A program made the position numbers and the translations under genes. From Acheta domesticus (Eukaryota; Arthropoda; Insecta; Orthoptera; Gryllidae), in contig JAHLJT010008756.1 of NCBI GenBank assembly GCA_031308135.1, positions 137,875,775-137,939,774 on the forward strand: a DNA stretch of 64,000 nucleotides. The letters run 5' to 3'. This document shows positions 52,437 to 64,000 of this stretch, piece after piece. The notes beneath the pieces are model-generated. The model made no database searches and was not told the origin of the DNA. It saw only the letters and a list, made by a program, of their open reading frames with translations. Positions within the stretch are counted from its first letter, which is position 1. The number at the start of each line of letters is the position of its first letter.

Positions 52437-53009
52437 CGCGCCTCGGCATTTCTCCGACGCGGTGGTGCGACATCGATGGCACCAATCATTGGTGCTCAAA
52501 ATTAAAACATGGATGTTGATAATGCATAGACAAAAAATATCCATGTTTTAAGTTTAGTTTCTGAATTCATTACTATTTAGTTTGAGGTTTATATTCTTAT
52601 TTTTTTATTGACAGTCAAAGAAAATTAAGGTACACTTTAATAACACATACTGCCCAGTTAAAAAATTGATTGTACAACACAACTTTTTGGAGACGTTTTC
52701 CATCTTCAGGTACTGCAAGAATATTATTTTTTTAAGTGAGATGTTTTCAATAAAGATACTGTTATGTACGTTTAAAACATTATAATTTTAAAATTACCAT
52801 ATCATTCTTCAAACATTTTATCAAGTTTATTGTTATGGTATTATTAGATGAAGTGTCAAACACTGAAATTAAAATTATCATTATTCAACTAAAATTAAAT
52901 TAAATTTCTTATAAATATATATTTTAGGGCCGTCACTCAGAAGAAAAGAGTAGAAACCTAACTTTGATTTTCATTCAAACTTCAACAAGTGCCTTCAGTA
53001 TTAGGTGAT

Positions 53010-53221
53010 TTTTTTTTTGTTGTTATTTAAGCTGACCATCAACTACTAGGACATTGCCGACCACTATTGGATTTACCGTTATGCTATGGGGATGAAACGA
53101 TATGGTGATGATAGGGGGTGAAAGGACGACCACATACAACCATGCCCGAGGCGGGACTCGAACCCGCGACCCCTTGAACACAGATCACTACGGCTTTAGC
53201 GATCTTGGCCACGGGGGCGAG
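53010..53221 (-). mobile_element. tRNA-derived SINE (copy B)
   Basis: Counterpart of 9957-10,165, with perfect TAGGTGAT target duplications (53,002-53,009 and 53,222-53,229). The match is better than in copy A, so copy B keeps the ancestral state there. Confidence 0.9.
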
Positions 53222-54029
53222 TAGGTGATATTTACTTCAACATAATTATGTCACGTCAATGCAGACGTTTCAAGAAGTCTGAGGAGAAGAACGTGGCCGA
53301 TTCATGGAGAAGGCGAAGAGGGTTACGGAAGGAAGATAGACATGGTAGGGGAAGAGGAGAATATTATTTAGCTGTCAGTAAAAAATAAGGAACATTAAAC
53401 TTCAAACCAAAAAAAGTCAATGCTTTGAAGCTCTTTAGAATCTCTAACACTAAATTCGGGCGCAACAGAATTTAGTACTTTATAATGAAAATGTTTATTA
53501 ATTACAAATAATAAGAGCAATGAACAAAACTAACAATGAACAACCAGGATCATCTCAAAGAGCAAGACGAAGTTCAGTTCTCCGAAGAATGAAGAAAAGG
53601 GCGGCCTTACGCCCACGGCTAAGATATTGACCGCCTCTCCAGGTGCGAAATATGAGGAAAGACAATCAATTCTTGGAGGGCATCGAGATCATCCAGAAAC
53701 GATGCAGATCATCTGATATAATTAATATCTTATTAACTCGTATATCATAATATTTTTCCTTTCCAGTAAAAAGTTATAGGGGACCTCTTTCATCAATAAC
53801 TTTTAATTGAAATGACAGATTGATATCAACCTTTACCACTGGAATGTCGAGCTGGGCTCGACAAGATATTTGAGGCGGCTTGTGCACTCGCATGCGCTCT
53901 CTGGGAGATATATGGTACTATGCGCTAATAGAACCAAAGATAGACCCGTATTTGCGCCCATTTTCGCTCGGGCTGTGCCTCGATGTCGGCGTTTAGAGGT
54001 GCCAGCACGGCGACGAGAGAGCCCTTCAC

Positions 54030-54388
54030 AATGATGAGGAAAGTATTTTATATGATTTGGAAGATTTTAGTGACGAAGATCCTGAGATTGAGATTTTCGT
54101 ACATAATTCGTATGGGATTAGTAGGGGAATATAAAGTTCAGAGGAAGATAGTACACAACAGCTTTTGGAAAAATAAACAGAATATCGACACGCTTGATGG
54201 AAAACCTCATTTTGTTGATCAGTGGCCTACAAACAAACACAAACTGTGCTGTCTGTAGCAAGAGAAAAGTGAAGGACATGCGAAGGGAAAAGAGTTCCTC
54301 TTGCAAAACACCTAAATATAAGCCAGCACTTTATCCAAGGTGTGTTTCAAGAGATGTCACACTCTCGAAGATTGCAAAACAGCGTAGT
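54030..54388 (+). pseudogene. piggyBac-type transposase relic (copy B)
   Basis: Counterpart of 10,975-11,330. One extra base near 54,045 changes which frame the N-terminal part falls in. The same acidic and Cys/His-rich segments are present, with no catalytic domain. Confidence 0.5.
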
Positions 54389-54897
54389 TTACAAAAAACA
54401 TTTGCACTTGATTTTTTTGTTTATAAGCAAGTAAATATAGCAGGATGTACGTGATAATGAAAATGTGAAACTGATAATGAATATATTATACTTCCTAGAA
54501 TTGTCTACATTTTATTTGTATCAATAAATTCCAGTACTCGCACTCCCGTCGCGCATTGACGAAACTCAGAAACGACGTGAGGACAGATCATAGATCTGGC
54601 CATCGGTCGCAGGCTCCGCAGAATGAACTTCCAGGGTTTTTTATTTTAATATTCTGTTTATTTACAATTTGTTTTTTAACTTCGAGGTTACAGACAGACA
54701 AGCGGGAACACGGGCGATAACGAAATGCAGTATCGCATGACGTGACTCCCCGCGCCGTTGGCGAAGCAAGGCGCGTGAGTAGACTGACAGACTAACATAC
54801 ACTGCGAGTGCAAAGGGTCAATCTGAACGTACATCACCTTGTAATATGATGATGTTTATATTCATATGAATCAGGATTTATGGCAATTGTTCTAGAA

Positions 54898-55259
54898 CAG
54901 GGTGTCCAACGGGCGGGTCCCTTGCATCCCTTTCGGGTGAGAACATTGTGCGTCTAGATCATGAAACCTGTCGGGGCCAATACCCCTTAATACACAAATA
55001 TGTCAAATTTAGATTTAAGGATTTTTTCTAGTAAATTCAGAAATTGAAAATCATCCCATGTGTTTCACGGCGTTATCCTTGTTACGGACTGATATTACGC
55101 ATGGTTCCACCCTCGCCCAGTTTGAGAGCACCCGAGCGGACTGCCGAAATTAACAACGGGTTGTCAGGTGTGGATCGCCCGAGTAATGGAAATATGGCCC
55201 GCAACCATATTAAAGGTTTTGGTTGTGCCTCTTGAGGCCTTGCAAGTTGGACACACCTG
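54898..55259. mobile_element. hAT-like non-autonomous element (copy B)
   Basis: Counterpart of 11,846-12,208, with the same termini and TTCTAGAA/CTCTAGTA flanks. Confidence 0.75.
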
Positions 55260-56352
55260 CTCTAGTACTTGAAAAAGAAGAAAAATATTGTCGTCGAAAC
55301 GTTGCACGTATTAGAGCAAGTGAAGATGAATGAAATTTTAGAAATAACTCTCTTCAAATCAAAAGGGATCATTTTAATAATAACAAGATTTTTCATTAGA
55401 CAGTTCATTAGACAACCAACAATCAGACTCTCTCTCTCTCTTCATCGAGAGAGAGTGTGCTCGATGAAGGCAGTAGAAATAGCGTTCGTTCGAATCGTAC
55501 ACATAAACTGACTGTCGTTCACCATCCGTTATTATTTCATATTTTAACTTTTACAAAATTATGATTATGAGAATTTTTAATTCATAAAGAAAACATAAAA
55601 AATCTAAAAACACCGAAATACAAAATATCGATGTTTTAAAACACCGGCTTTAATATATCGATGTTTTAAACATCGATGTTTCTATAAAAATATAGATGAT
55701 CTGCAAAGATCGTCATCGATGTGGCATCCGCACTCCGCATTGCTCCACCCCTCGCCGCCCGCCAGGCCCACTCCGCCCCCAGTGACCTCCCTCCGTCGTT
55801 TGTTATTCCTTCGCCTCATTGTATCCCCACCACATTTGTTTCCCGCTTCGTCGATGTATCATCTCAGCCCGGTTGATCCTCTTCCAACGGTCATCTCTTT
55901 GCCTCGCCTCCCCCCGCAGCCTCATTCTGCTCTCACCCTCATGGACCCGCCCTCCGCAGCGGCCCCCGCAACGCCTTCCCGTAGCCAGAGTTGCGCCGTG
56001 GACTATAATTTTACGTCTCCGCGTGTTTTCCACACGTAATCACGTGGATGTTGCCGAAGTTGTGGATGTGGCTGTTGCCGAAGGCTGTGTTGCCGACGTT
56101 TCGACCATCTTGTTGTGGTCTTCCTCAGGGCTGGTCTGCCACGTCTGGGCAGCCAAGATCATTCACATGACTCTGGTCATGGAAGCCTACGACTTATTAC
56201 ACGTGCAGTCAACATGTCTCTTTTAAGTGTAGACTACGTAAACAATGTAATCTGTGTAGACTATTTTATCCACATCAAATATCCCAAAAAAGTTTATAAT
56301 AAGTAGATAAGTAGCAATACAAGAAGAATGTTGAAATGTAACATTAAAAATT

Positions 56353-56637
56353 TTATTTTCGATTCAGTAAGTCAAACAAAATATACCACTCATAAAGAAA
56401 TGACAACCTCCGTAACCATCTCAAGAAACCAGTAGTGACTTGTTTCAACTTGCACATCAGATCACTCTGTATCCGACTATTTCCCAAAATGCAGTGCTCG
56501 CAAAACCGGCGCACAGAAATATAGGGCAAATCCCTGATCATTTCACCAACCTCTTCAACCCCCGGAAGAGAGGCGGACCCAATAAGTATTTCGCAAGGGA
56601 GGACGGCAATCCCAGTCATGACTGTCACCGGCCCCAT
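56353..56637 (-). CDS. Unidentified 94-codon ORF (copy B)
   Basis: Translation identical to 13,299-13,583; not recognised. Same AATAAAA at the stop. Confidence 0.25.
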   Translation of the reverse strand: MGPVTVMTGIAVLPCEILIGSASLPGVEEVGEMIRDLPYISVRRFCEHCILGNSRIQSDLMCKLKQVTTGFLRWLRRLSFLYEWYILFDLLNRK

Positions 56638-57689
56638 AAATATTTTTGAAGCAACACAATGTTAACAGGAAATTTAAAAAATGTTTTAAAAATTTAAAAA
56701 TAATGTTTATTCGTAATGGTAGTACTGTTTTGGATGTGATCCAATCAATTTGTATTAATGCTTTGTATAAATTTAGTGTAATTATAAATAAATATTGACT
56801 TTGGAGTGCAACATGGCCCTTGCAGATTCACCCCTGAGCCACAAAAGAGGATAGATAACTGTTGTCTACATAGATTACCTTTTTCTATACAGAATACGTT
56901 ATCTACGCGTTGTTTCCTTGTAGACGTATATTATTGTGCTAGACGCACATCGCTGCCCGTAGTCCTATACCCGCCCCCAAATATTATTCGCGGTCCTATT
57001 TTTAAACCCCGGAATTCGTATCACCGCTCCATATTAATATTCGTTTATTTATTTATTTGTCAAAAACAGTAAAAACTGTATATGACGTGCGGGGAAAGAA
57101 ATGTATCTGCGCACATTTTCTTGAGGGCCAGAATTTAAAAAAAAATTGAATCGTTGAATTCAGAACAAATGAGAGCAGCAAGTTATATTGCTCATCCTAA
57201 AATCTAATAACCAGAAATGTTCGCTCCCCTGTATTAGAAATTAAATGAGTCACAAATTGCATATAACAGTCCTGTTGACAAAATAATAACCCCTCCCCTA
57301 CTCCTCTCACATATTTTTATTAATTTTATTTTACATTTACAAACAGTACAACGTTCAGCCGTGAGGCTCTTCAGAGTATTGGCCGAGCAACTTGGTACCA
57401 GAAAAGTGTGAAGGGGGTTCTTGTTACCTCCCTGATAGTGATTTCATGTGTTGTACCTTCAACCAGGGTTATTGCGAGGGAATTATGTTAGTGCAGTGAG
57501 AGGATTAAAATTAAAAAGGAAATACGATGGGAGGGACAGGTAATTGCTAGATATGTTCTTGCCTTATCTAATGTCAGAGAGATATTGAAGGAAAATATGG
57601 AATGGGAGTCTGTTTCTTAGGCGGGAGAGTGGGGGCTGATCGGTTCCTATTTCGTAAGTGACTGCTTCTTGTACATGATTTAAATTATT

Positions 57690-59820
57690 TCTTTTACCTC
57701 CATTGCCATTACCTCGAACTACGCAGGAAATCGACAGCGCCATTGATTCACTTACTCATACCATTTTAGATGCCCTAGACTTAACAGCCCCCACAGCCCG
57801 TCAACACACGCCGCTTCCAACAATACCACCTGTAGTGAAAATGCTGATAGGTTACAAACGTTATATTCGAAATCACTGGTTGAGACATCGATCCCCTTTT
57901 TTAAAATCTTATTTAAATCTTCTAACTAAAATTGTGAGACAACTTTTGGCCTTCGTTCACGCGCAAAAGATTCATTTCCAAACTCAAACGGCAAACCCAT
58001 CTGATCAAACATTATGGAACATTACGCGACGTCTGCTGCGCAAACCTACCAAACTACCCACCCTTGTTACTCCAACTGGAGAAGCATCTTCTCCTTCCGA
58101 TAAATGCGATATGCTGGGAAATTACTTTGCATCAACCTTTACTTCTCATCCTTCTCATAATTGGCAACACGATAATCATATTCAAGAAGTAATTTCACAA
58201 ACAGAAATAACAGTTCCTGAATGCCCTAAATTTATTTCACCAGCCGAAATTATTAAGTATCTTTCACTAGCAACCCCGAAATTATCAAATGGCCATGACC
58301 AAATATCAACATTTTTATTAAAACGCCTTCCTTTAAAAGTAATAGTGCATATTACAGCAATATTTAAAGCCGCCTTGAGACAAACGTACTTCCCTGATAA
58401 TGGAAACATTCTCACATTATTCCCATTCTAAAGCCAGGGAAAGTACAAAATGATCCATCTAGCTATCGCCCAATAAGCCTGCTACCCACAATGGGAAAGC
58501 TATTTGAAAAATGTATACTCTTTCGCCTAAATTCTTACCTCAGCTCGATCAATGCCATACCACCTCATCAGTTCGGATTCCAACCCCTTTTGTCTACGTA
58601 TCATCAAATCTTACGCTTAACAGAAGATATCATCGAAGGATTCCATGACCACAAGCATACCGCAGCAGTTTTTCTAGATGTAGCAAAAGCATTCGATACC
58701 GTTTGGCACCCAGGGTTAATTTTCAAATTACGCAGTTTAGGTACTCCATCATATCTCTCACGCATCATTGAAAGTTTTCTTAATAAGCGTACTTTTTCTG
58801 TACGTCTCCCAGGAGCTCTCTCAGCACCATTCACCATCAAAGCAGGAGTACCCCAAGGCTCCACCCTCTCCCCCACTTTATTTAACGTTTACACATCGGA
58901 TATACCAATCACTCAAAATACAGCAATAGCACTATTTGCTGATGATACAGTACTTTATTCTTCTAATAGAAATCTCGATTCTGCCGTGGAAGATTTGCAA
59001 CATCACCTCACTTTATTCTCCAGCTGGGCCAAAAAATGGCACATCCAAATAAATCCAAATAAAAGCCAGGCAAAAATATTCACCCTCCGTAGACCAGACG
59101 TCCCCCCAAATCTCACATACCAAAACCAAAGCATCACATGGCTTCCTCACAATAAAACTGTCAAGTATCTTGGAGTTCTGTTTGACAAAAGACTTACGTG
59201 GCAGCAAAATATTAAACACCGAATAGCTCTAGCGACTAGTAGAGTCTACCAATTGTATCCGATTCTCAAAAAATCATCCCCCCTACAGTTACATGTGGCT
59301 ACTCACCTCTATAAAGCAATGATACGACCCATACTTTCTTATGCTTCCCCAATCTGGGCTGCCGCAGCCAAAACAAACATAAACAAAATTCAAATTTTTC
59401 AAAATAGATTCCTTCGAACCATTACTAAAGCTCCCTGGTACATTCCAAATGCGCAATTACATATCGAACTTGGCATTACATCCATCCCCGTCCACTTCTC
59501 CCTCTTAGCCGCAAAATTCTATCCTAAAGTATTAAAGATCCCATCAGCCATTCACTTTCATATTGGTAAACAGAATCCTCATCGAAAAAGACTAAAAAGA
59601 AAGCTTCCAAGAGAATTTTTCGATCCCCCATATTGTAGAACCGATGAGTCTTTTCTCATGACATATCACATAAGCACGCAAATGCATTATATTTAAAACT
59701 AGAATAGTGTCTCTAATGTATCCGAATATTCATGTATATATTTATTTCTAATGTATATATCTTATGCGGCTGCAGAGGGCCAATGGCCAAGCTAGAATAA
59801 ATGAAAAAAAAATGAAAAAA
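57690..59820 (+). mobile_element. 5'-truncated Jockey-like LINE (copy B)
   Basis: Counterpart of 14,637-16,771, with the same 15-bp duplications (57,675-57,689 and 59,821-59,835) and A-rich tail. Confidence 0.95.
57691..59696 (+). pseudogene. Reverse transcriptase of the Jockey-like LINE (copy B)
   Basis: The first frame runs to 58,431 and breaks where one A is missing in CCTGATAATGG (about 58,401; copy A has CCTGATAAATGG). From there a single frame continues through all RT motifs: ISLLPTMGKLFEK, FLDVAKAFDTVW, GVPQGSTLSPTLFN, ALFADDTVLYSS, IRPILSYASPIWAAAA and QNRFLRTITKAPW. It ends at 59,696, extending past the stop seen in copy A. This half is better preserved than in copy A. N-terminal endonuclease absent. 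Confidence 0.93.
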
Positions 59821-60795
59821 ATGATTTAAATTATTGAAAAAATTATGTGCCAGCTTTTTAATAAAGAAAGTAATTGGTTCTATTGCAAGATCTTTGTGAA
59901 GGGTCTTATTGCTGAAAAACCAGGGGGCATTTACTGTTATTTTTACAATTTTGTTTTGGAAGATTTGTAACGTATTTAATGTGGTTGGGACAGCTGAAAT
60001 CCAAACAGGGCATGCGTAGGTTAATATTGGCCAAAGAATTCTCGCATTTAACGAAACGAGGGCTCAAGAAAACGTGCGGGGATAATAATACGAACCGCCC
60101 CGAAACTGTTCATCAACCCGTCCATACCGTATTCCCCTCTCCATTCCATTTCACCGCGCATCATCCGCTCCGTTGAGCTCCGAAGCGCAACATCCACTCT
60201 CAACCGCCTCGCCTCGCCCGCAGGTGACAGGTGACTGAGCAAGACGGTGGAGAGCGCAATGAGATCCGGAACTGCCCTTGACACGCATTCGCTCCCGCTC
60301 CCCTGACAGCGCTCTTCGCCCGTTAACAATTACGAGAAACAATTGAAGGTTATAAAGCGCCCACGGAGGTTCCGGCGTGACGCACTGGTATTCTTTCTTG
60401 CTGCTCTCTAGCGCTGAGAGCCGCACTTCCATTATTTCCCGACAATGCCGCCAGGACACGGTGACGTGAAGACGACGACGTTAAGACGCGTTTTGAAAAC
60501 GAAGAGAAAATTAATATAATTTTTTATTATAGCAAGTTTCTTCATCCGATTACAAGCTGTCATGGTAGACAAGTGCATGTAATCATGATTTTCTGCATCA
60601 TTATCCTTTATAGAGTTCTTTCCTCTATTGGGTTTTATATTCCTTGCTGCTCTTAGTTTTCCTCAATTGTGACTTATAAAATATTCATGTCTCTAAAAAC
60701 CAAAATAATTGATTCCAAAAACACGAGGTACTAACTACTATATATTTCATTTTGTATGTTGTTTTCATTTATTACTACGAATATTGTCAATACAT

Positions 60796-61149
60796 GATTG
60801 ATTTGTGCATCTGGGCGCATCGCCTCTAATATTAGTCCCGTAAGTGTAGTGTAAGTTTTTGTCGCGGAGACGGCGGTGAACTTCTTCGGTGGGAAGTCGA
60901 CATCCGGCGCCGACCCTGTTCACCAACTAGGTCTCTCCCACAGCGAGGCACGAGCAAGGAAAGATCGCGCGCGGTCCGTGGCCCGTTTGTTAGGGTACTG
61001 CTCCGGCATTCTGAATCGATAGGAGAAATCACAGAAAACTATCAATCAGAGCAGCCGGCCGCTAGAATTCTTGAATTCGGTCTAGCTATGTAGCTAGTGT
61101 CGAAAATTCGCCCACTGTTGGAAGTCGATCCCTAGGACCTCCCGATCAG
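60796..61149 (-). mobile_element. Composite SINE, degenerate (copy B)
   Basis: Counterpart of 17,747-18,100, with about a dozen substitutions. Confidence 0.7.
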
Positions 61150-62210
61150 AAATATTAATAATACAAAGTAGAATCTTCAAAATGCAATGTGATCTCTTTA
61201 TTCCGACCTCTACGATATTTTATCTTTTCTATGTTCCATAAATAACCTTAATTTTTCACTAGAACATTTTCTGCTATGTGGAGGATCTCTTCTTTATTAC
61301 GAGCTTTATGGCAGTGCCTTGTGTTCGATCACTAGGCGCAAGCAACTTAGTATTCTGTGGGGTAAAATATTTTACTTCATTTTTACGTCTTAGTTCTCAA
61401 AGAAGTTAAGTGGTAACTAGTCTACGTCTAGTGTCCAATTTTCCGTTTATGGTTTTGGCAAGCCATCCCGTAGATCTGAATTTACTAGTAGCGGCTGTGT
61501 GTCGTAAAATCCGAAGATGTGAATGATGGTACGAAGAGGGCTGTTCATCAGATACAAAGTGAAATCCTCTTTAGCCTGATAATGTTTTATGAACACTACA
61601 CAAACAAGCACGAATACAATGAGCAAGAACTGGTATGAATGTAGACATGAAAAATAACGGCACTGACAGTTTTTAATTTACGCTTTCTTCTGAGATTCTT
61701 TTTCTCGTAAATATTACAATTCCCAGCAAAAAAAAGTGCCATCGAAACGCATACAGGTGTAATATTAAACGACTGAACACCTCAAAACAACTTTCTCGTA
61801 GATGCCCAACGCTTCTGAGTCCATTATTCCTTGTTCTCCCGACCGGAAAACCGCACGTTGCCATTTGCTTTAAACAGCAATGGCTCCAATGCACACAATA
61901 CAGCTCACGTTACGGTTGCTGCATAGAAGCACGCGGCGCCTCGACATGACTGTTCTCGTTTCCATTGCGACAAACCGCGCCTCACGACCTCCGCCAAGAG
62001 CGGCCGGGCTCTCTCGGCGTTCCGAGTCCCACCCCGTTTTGCGTTGCGCTCGGGAATGTCTAGTACTACAGGAGGACCTCGCCAATCCGCGAAACCGAAA
62101 TTTCGGATAATCCGAACAAAATTCGGGATGAAAGAAAAATAAACAAAATTTATGGTCCTCTCGATGAATAGAGAGTTTTTGCCACCTCGAACGTTCAGCT
62201 TGGCTGACCA

Positions 62211-62572
62211 GGTTCGCTGAAGATGAAGACGCTGCTCTGTATATTCTGCGAAAATTATATGAAGAGTACTCAGAATGGGGTTAATAAACCTTAACAAGAA
62301 TAAGTGTACGGTTGTTAGAGGAAGTGCTACAAGTCTGAAACTGGATGATGGTTCGGAAGTAAAACCCTGTCAGAAATTCACATACCTTGGTACAGAGATA
62401 AATGCAAATGGAGGCAAAATGCAAGATATTCAAAATTGAATTGCAAAAGGAAGAGTGGCTATAATATTCCACTGATATGGAAAGATAAATTAAGCAAGAG
62501 TATAAAGAGAAAATTGTATAAGACCGTTGTACAGAATATTGCACTTTATGGGTCTGAGGTATGGAAAGTAAC
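62211..62572 (+). pseudogene. Decayed LINE reverse transcriptase (copy B)
   Basis: Counterpart of 19,144-19,505 with the same internal stops, so the decay predates the duplication. Confidence 0.8.
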
Positions 62573-62804
62573 AACCTACTGGTGCTACAGAATGGCACAG
62601 ACTTTCCCGTATTAGTTTTCTATTTGCTTGGGTCTTTGCTAGCTATTCGGAATTGCCACATACTCTTTCTTGCCAGCTGTCATCTATCACCGCCAAAAGT
62701 ACATTTTTTTGTCATTTTCTTAATTTTTCGGTTTCCTATTGGTAGAACGAAAATATTAATTTTAGAATATTAAAGAGCACAAAAACCTAGCCCTAAATGG
62801 CAAT

Positions 62805-63790
62805 TTTCTTTTAAAACTTGAACAGCGCCTGATCGATAGTGCTTAACGTTGGAGGTGTCAAAAACTCTCTAAGACTAGAGGCGTTCGGTATGCGCAAGTT
62901 ATTCTTCTATACCATAATCCCAGTGTTCAGTACGGCGGATGCGTAACACAATGGATTCGCCCGTTCACCACGCCGCATGCGCACACGAACACGACCGTCA
63001 TTTTGTTCCAGAAGAGAGTCGTTTCTGAGAAAACGGTACTATTCCAGTGGTAATATTTTGTTGCTGTCTGCAATTTTCGTCAATGCAGAGAGTTCGCCGA
63101 AAATGGGACCAGCCTCAGTCTATTTGCCTTTCTCTTCTACAAACGAGGAAACAATTTAGAGGAAACATTTGGAGCGTTTTTTAAGAAAATAATTGTTAAA
63201 AATTGTTACAAAATGGCCAAAAGCAAAGTTACACAAAAACTACCCGTATTTTCGTATAATTGTACATGGCACTAATTGAAGATCTGTTTTAAAGAACAAA
63301 TTTCATGAAGTAAAAAAATTGTATCAGTATAGTAGTTTCAGGAAGACACGAAACAATTTTGAACTTTTCAATTTTTTCAGAGATTTTAACGAAAAGGAGA
63401 TCCACGCTAACCGAGGAGAATGTGGAGCCATTTTTGAGAAAATTTTTAAAATGTTGCTGAGGCTTCATGTAAAGTACCCACAAAAATCAAAATATTCATG
63501 TCAAACTCGTAAGGTATCGATTTCGTTCATGTCGTTCGGGAATATCAATTTTGGAGAAAATCGGTTAAACTGTTCAGGCGCTGGCGTTAACCACAGACGG
63601 ACAAACAGGTGTTTTTTTGCCAATCGATTTTTCGGTATCAAGGACCCGCAAAAATGGATTCTGACTATACAAAGTGTTAGATAAAGTAATTTACTAAATA
63701 TATAAACGAAAGATACATCCACTTTTGCGCTACTCAGGCCCGGCAATAAGAGTTTTTTCGGTTGAAAATTGTCCGTTTTCCGGCGCAAGA
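62805..63790. repeat. Unknown dispersed repeat family (copy B)
   Basis: Counterpart of 19,740-20,720. Its end (GGCCCGGCAATAAGAG..., 63,735-63,790) keeps family sequence that copy A has lost or replaced, confirming that the family extends to the GAAAATTGTCCG word. Confidence 0.55.
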
Positions 63791-63844
63791 TTGCGTTGCT
63801 TCTTCTTACGAAGTAAGTGCGAGAAAGTAAAATGTTTCAGACTT

Positions 63845-64000
63845 GGCGGCCCAGCGCGCGCTTCCCCGTCCCGCCGCCGCGCCGCGGAGCGCGACCGTCG
63901 TGGGAAGGCGACGGCTATCGCCAGGCGCGGCCGCTGATCTCCGCGCGCCCCCGCGCATGCGCGCCGCGCCGCGATGCCTTGCGATCGCCCCGCGTTCGAT
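63845..64000. other. CpG-dense islet (copy B), cut by the window end
   Basis: Counterpart of 20,757-20,914, including GCGCATGCGCGCCGCGCC. The duplication continues to the last base of the window. Confidence 0.6.

Larger units (their letters stand above)
57313..60039 (-). mobile_element. 5'-truncated minus-strand LINE, host of the nested LINE (copy B)
   Basis: Counterpart of 14,260-16,990. Target duplications TCTCACAT (57,305-57,312) and TCTCGCAT (60,040-60,047) differ by one substitution that is absent in copy A. C-terminal RT ORF pieces at 57,564-57,689 and 59,836-60,039. Confidence 0.9.
50358..64000. repeat. Copy B of the large direct duplication (pairs with 1-20,914)
   Basis: Base-for-base the same sequence as 1-952 plus 8234-20,914, with scattered SNPs and short indels. 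The lengths agree closely (13,643 bp here; about 13,633 bp in copy A without the LTR element). Examples of differences: 18 extra bases near 62,008, a missing A at 58,401, a changed C-run at 59,101, and ~25 different bases near 63,715. Stretches with no recognised element are 50,694-51,239, 51,294-51,545, 53,230-53,841, 54,460-54,889, 55,268-56,352, 56,650-57,304, 60,048-60,795 and 61,150-62,210. Neither outer boundary is visible in this window. Confidence 0.97.

Overview
The window looks like repeat-rich, non-genic DNA from an arthropod nuclear genome, most likely an insect. It carries Jockey-like LINEs, Ty3/Gypsy-type LTR elements, piggyBac- and hAT-like DNA transposons, tRNA-derived SINEs with pol III boxes, AT-rich intergenic DNA and scattered short CpG-dense islets. 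There is no bacterial gene organisation and no convincing host protein-coding exon. Every recognisable protein is a transposable-element (TE) protein, and all are truncated, frameshifted or internally deleted. I did not find a novel multi-gene system; the interest lies in TE structure, nesting and assembly questions.

Large-scale layout: bases 1-~20,914 (copy A) and ~50,358-64,000 (copy B) are the same sequence in direct orientation, near-identical apart from scattered SNPs, small indels and one presence/absence difference. A 7.28-kb LTR retrotransposon (953-8233, minus strand) sits in an (AT)n tract in copy A and is absent at the matching tract in copy B (51,240-51,293). Copy B runs off the window end and copy A off its start, so the full extent is unseen. 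This is either a segmental duplication or an uncollapsed second haplotype placed in the same scaffold; the spacer holds a run of exactly 1,000 Ns (31,976-32,975).

Copy A/B content, in order: end of a piggyBac-like element; (AT)n with or without the LTR element; a CpG islet; a fold-back repeat with NRF1-type palindromes; a tRNA-SINE; a piggyBac-type transposase relic; a hAT-like non-autonomous element; a LINE inserted inside an opposite-strand LINE, both with readable target-site duplications; a composite SINE; a decayed LINE reverse-transcriptase relic; an unknown dispersed repeat family; and another CpG islet.

Spacer (~20.9-50.4 kb): CpG islets, microsatellites, a GGN repeat, a truncated LINE with target-site duplication (24,118-24,842), tRNA-like SINE pieces, two copies of one hAT-like element (one inserted in a SINE), the gap, a defective plus-strand Gypsy-type element (32,976-37,720; gag, protease and partial RT, with the full 3' LTR), fold-back and terminal-inverted-repeat elements, a (CT)n tract, a cluster of composite SINEs (43-48.4 kb), a GGTGAG-type minisatellite, and a 996-bp piggyBac-like element with TTAA duplications (49,694-50,689).

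The elements do not form a pathway. They record successive insertions: SINE then hAT at 43.4 kb; minus LINE then plus LINE then duplication at 14-17 kb; LTR element then LINE at 6-7 kb. Two unrelated SINE families share a similar 3' module, which suggests mobilisation by the same LINE.
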